6,807 nt of DNA. Source: Pararhodospirillum photometricum DSM 122. GTDB taxonomy: Bacteria > Pseudomonadota > Alphaproteobacteria > Rhodospirillales > Rhodospirillaceae. Numbering within the stretch: the first letter of the stretch is position 1; the number at the start of each line of letters is the position of its first letter. The notes below the pieces were generated by a model, which saw nothing but the letters and a program-made list of their open reading frames with translations, was not told where the DNA came from and made no database searches. The stretch covers positions 1,578,086 through 1,584,892 of the forward strand of contig NC_017059.1 of the NCBI RefSeq assembly GCF_000284415.1, written 5' to 3'. Positions 4,817 to 6,807 of this stretch are shown here, piece after piece. The position numbers were made by a program, and so were the translations under genes.

Positions 4817-4859
4817 GCCGGGGTCCGGCTGCTAGGCTTTCAAGCCCCCGGCCCCTTCT
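4817..4859 (+). terminator. Possible weak terminator of rlpA
   Basis: GCCGGGG (4817-4823) pairs with CCCCGGC (4846-4852), and an inner hairpin GGCT/AGCC lies at 4835-4845. After the outer stem comes CCCTTCTG, then TTT. The T-run is broken and C-rich, so termination would be partial at best. The hairpin starts about 50 bases after the rlpA stop, within the 116-base gap before the carboxypeptidase gene. Confidence 0.3.
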
Positions 4860-4883
4860 GTTTCCGAGCGTGTTTGCAAGAAC

Positions 4884-6125
4884 ATGGTCCAACCGATGGA
4901 GCGACAGGTCGTGATCGCCTCCCCCCGCCGTCCTCTCCTGCTGGCCTTTCTGGCGCTGCTCGCCGCCTTGGGACTTTTGAATGCCGGACCCGCCGCCGCC
5001 TTCGAGACCAAGGCGCGTGAGGCCCTGTTGCTGGATTTGGATACCAAGACCATCCTTCTCGACAAGGATTCGGCGGCGCGGATGCCGCCCTCCTCGATGA
5101 GCAAGCTGATGACCGCCTATATGATCTTCGAGCGCTTGCACGAGGGCTCCTTGTCGTTTGACGATGTTTTTACCGTCAGCGAAAATGCGTGGCGCATGGG
5201 GGGAGCGGCCAGCGGCGGGTCCACCATGTTCCTGGAGCCGGGCTCGACCGTGCGAGTCGAGGATATTCTGCACGGCATTATCATTCAGTCGGGCAATGAT
5301 GCCTGTGTGGTGGCGGCCGAGAACCTCGCTGGGGACGAGGCGACCTTTGCGCGACAAATGACCCGCCGCGCCAAGGAACTGGGTCTGACCGACAGCAACT
5401 TTGCCAATGCGACCGGCCTGCCCGACCCCAACCACTACATGACCGCGCGCGACCTTGCGACCTTGGCCGAGCGGATTATCACCGACTTTCCCAACTATTA
5501 CTCGATCTACTCCCAGACCGAATTCACGTATAACGGGATTGTTCAGCACAACCGCAATCCCTTGCTTTACAAGAACCTGGGGGCAGACGGCCTCAAAACT
5601 GGGCATACCAACATCGCCGGCTATGGTCTGACCGCTTCGGCCAAGCAGGGCGACCGCCGGGTCATCATGGTCATCAACGGTCTGAACAGCACCATGGAGC
5701 GCTCCGAGGAAGCCGAGCGCCTGATCACCTGGGCCTTTCGCAATTTCGAGAACGTGACCTTGTTCAAGGCCGGCGAAGTGGTGTCCCAGGCCGAGGTGTG
5801 GATGGGCGCCGAGGACGAGGTTCCCCTGGTCGTGCCCAAGGACCTGCACATCACCTTGCCGCGCGCCGCCCATCGCGACATGAGCATCAAGGTGGTGTAC
5901 GAAGGACCGCTGCCCGCTCCCATCGCCGCTGGAACGCCCGTGGCCAAGCTGGTTCTGGAAGGGCCGGAAATGACCTCTATGGCCTTTCCCCTGGTCGCCG
6001 GGTCCGCTGTCGAGCCCCTCTCGTGGGTCGGGCGGCTGTTTGCGTCCATGGGGCATCTCATCATGAGCGGCGTCCACGCCTTTTTGTCGGAAAGCGAGGC
6101 TCCGGCCCCGGCCCCGGGGGCGTGA
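4884..6125 (+). CDS. D-alanyl-D-alanine carboxypeptidase (PBP5/6-like, peptidase S11)
   Basis: This penicillin-binding protein removes the terminal D-Ala from peptidoglycan pentapeptides in the periplasm and so limits cross-linking. The 413-residue product has a signal peptide with arginines (15-16), a hydrophobic core (18-33) and a probable cleavage after PAAA-F. All three active-site motifs are present: SMSK with Ser71 and Lys74, SGN (136-138) and KTG (238-240). Residues about 290-380 fit the PBP5 C-terminal beta domain. A final amphipathic stretch (SWVGRLFASMGHLIMSGVHAFL, 380-401) could attach the enzyme to the inner membrane, as in PBP5. I kept the ATG at 4884; an ATG four codons later is possible, and neither has a strong ribosome site. 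The stop overlaps the tmk start as GTGA. dacA, dacC or dacF could be meant by homologue names; I do not choose between them. Confidence 0.93.
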   Translation: MVQPMERQVVIASPRRPLLLAFLALLAALGLLNAGPAAAFETKAREALLLDLDTKTILLDKDSAARMPPSSMSKLMTAYMIFERLHEGSLSFDDVFTVSENAWRMGGAASGGSTMFLEPGSTVRVEDILHGIIIQSGNDACVVAAENLAGDEATFARQMTRRAKELGLTDSNFANATGLPDPNHYMTARDLATLAERIITDFPNYYSIYSQTEFTYNGIVQHNRNPLLYKNLGADGLKTGHTNIAGYGLTASAKQGDRRVIMVINGLNSTMERSEEAERLITWAFRNFENVTLFKAGEVVSQAEVWMGAEDEVPLVVPKDLHITLPRAAHRDMSIKVVYEGPLPAPIAAGTPVAKLVLEGPEMTSMAFPLVAGSAVEPLSWVGRLFASMGHLIMSGVHAFLSESEAPAPAPGA

Positions 6126-6772
6126 GCGTGGCCCGGGGCCGCTTTCTCACCTTGGAGGGAGGCGAAGGGGGAGGGAAGACCACCCAACGCGCCCGCCTTG
6201 TCGCCGCGTTGCGCCAGCGTGGCCTGGAGGTTGTTGAAACCCGTGAACCCGGCGGTGCCCCCGGCGCCGAGGCGGTGCGCCGCTTGCTCGTCGAGGGCAC
6301 GCCCGATCGCTGGGATGCCCGTACCGAGGCCTTGCTCCATGCCGCCGCTCGGCGCGACCATCTGGTGCGCACCGTGTGGCCAGCCCTGGAGCGCGGCGCC
6401 TGGGTGGTCAGTGACCGCTTTGCCGATTCAACACGGGCCTATCAGGGGGCGGGCCATGGTCTGCCCTTGGCCGACCTTGAGGCCTTGCATGCCTTTGTGT
6501 GCGGCGGTTTCCAGCCTGACCTGACGTTGATTCTTGATCTGCCGGTGGCCGAGGGCCTCGCGCGGGCCCGGGGGCGAGCCGGGGCGGAGCAGCGCTACGA
6601 ACAGTTTGATCGCGACTTTCATGAGCGGGTGCGCCAGGGCTTTTTGGATCTGGCCCGGGAGGCTGGCGGTCGCTGCCGCGTGATCGACGCTCGGGCCGAT
6701 GTCGAGAGCGTGCACCACCGCCTTCTGGCCCTTGTCCTTGCCGCCTTTCCCGACGCGGATGTTGCGTTGTGA
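6122..6772 (+). CDS. tmk: Thymidylate kinase (dTMP kinase)
   Basis: The enzyme phosphorylates dTMP to dTDP with ATP, an essential cytoplasmic step of dTTP synthesis. The 216-residue length is normal. The P-loop is EGGEGGGKTTQ (12-22, Lys19), followed by TREPGG (40-45), which binds the dTMP phosphate side. SDRFADSTRAYQG (97-109) carries the DR(Y/F/H) motif with Asp98-Arg99, and the LID region ARARGRAGAEQRYEQFD (147-163) is rich in Arg as in E. coli-type enzymes. The GTG at 6122 overlaps the carboxypeptidase stop as GTGA; a GTG at 6128 is the alternative and would also keep the P-loop. No ATG is available upstream of the P-loop. The end overlaps the holB start in the same way, so these three genes are probably co-translated. 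Confidence 0.93.
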   Translation: MSVARGRFLTLEGGEGGGKTTQRARLVAALRQRGLEVVETREPGGAPGAEAVRRLLVEGTPDRWDARTEALLHAAARRDHLVRTVWPALERGAWVVSDRFADSTRAYQGAGHGLPLADLEALHAFVCGGFQPDLTLILDLPVAEGLARARGRAGAEQRYEQFDRDFHERVRQGFLDLAREAGGRCRVIDARADVESVHHRLLALVLAAFPDADVAL

Positions 6773-6807
6773 CGGAGCGCAGCCCACGCCAAAACCCCGA
6801 GTTGGTG
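6769..6807 (+). CDS. holB: DNA polymerase III subunit delta prime, N-terminal fragment
   Basis: Thirteen codons run from a GTG at 6769, which overlaps the tmk stop as GTGA, to the window edge. The encoded start is VTERSPRQNPELV. The pattern PR-x-NP-x-L followed by V or I is typical of the very beginning of alphaproteobacterial delta prime subunits, where GHE usually follows. holB directly follows tmk in many Alphaproteobacteria. The subunit is part of the clamp loader. The call rests on 13 residues plus gene order, and the gene continues outside the window. Confidence 0.7.
   Translation, partial: MTERSPRQNPELV

Noticed and set aside
4737..6077. Long open minus-strand frame of about 446 codons
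   Set aside because: It lies opposite the carboxypeptidase gene and part of the gap before it. Its composition (His, Gly, Gln and Arg rich) is the usual shadow of a GC-rich gene, and the plus strand has all catalytic motifs.
1..6807. CRISPR array, insertion sequence, toxin-antitoxin pair or defence island
   Set aside because: I saw no regularly spaced repeats, no transposase-like frame with terminal inverted repeats, and no nuclease, methylase or toxin-like product.

Overview
The window looks like GC-rich alphaproteobacterial chromosome, most probably Rhodospirillales (a Rhodospirillum-like purple bacterium). That placement is an inference from high GC, the protein sequences and the gene order rlpA - D-Ala-D-Ala carboxypeptidase - tmk - holB; no search was run. 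The window joins three kinds of DNA.

(1) Positions 1-416 hold no convincing gene but are rich in RNA structure. There is a terminator at 103-131 whose stem can be captured by an upstream segment, giving an attenuator-like set of alternative hairpins. A nested hairpin block follows and ends in a strong plus-strand terminator at 265-299. A minus-strand terminator at 371-406 sits directly behind a tRNA remnant.

(2) Positions 417-2776 are a decayed prophage. Its left edge is the 3' half of a tRNA-Lys(TTT) gene (417-463, minus strand), the classic scar of a tRNA-targeting integrase. All phage genes are on the minus strand. In transcription order they are the 3' stub of a tail-fibre-like gene (2776-2590), a tail-fibre-assembly-like protein (2580-2131), a terminator, and a tightly coupled lysis cassette: a small one-TM protein (2065-1838), a GH108 endolysin (1838-1251) and a three-TM-superfamily holin (1254-667). 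A hairpin at about 600-646 probably ends the operon. No integrase, repressor, head genes or intact tRNA partner lie in the window.

(3) From about 2777 to the end is core chromosome on the plus strand, devoted to peptidoglycan turnover and then replication. It starts abruptly inside a lytic murein transglycosylase gene that has lost its signal peptide and N-terminal domain. It continues with rlpA (septal lipoprotein transglycosylase with DPBB and SPOR domains), a D-Ala-D-Ala carboxypeptidase, tmk (dTMP kinase) and the first 13 codons of holB (DNA polymerase III delta prime). The last three are linked by GTGA stop/start overlaps.

The main story is the junction near 2776. A phage gene missing its 5' end abuts a host gene missing its 5' end. 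This suggests that one deletion removed most of the prophage together with the start of the transglycosylase gene, leaving the tRNA-Lys fragment as the only attachment-site trace. I see no clearly new defence or mobile system. The least explained parts are the alternative hairpins at 31-131 and the terminator wedged against the lysis cassette.
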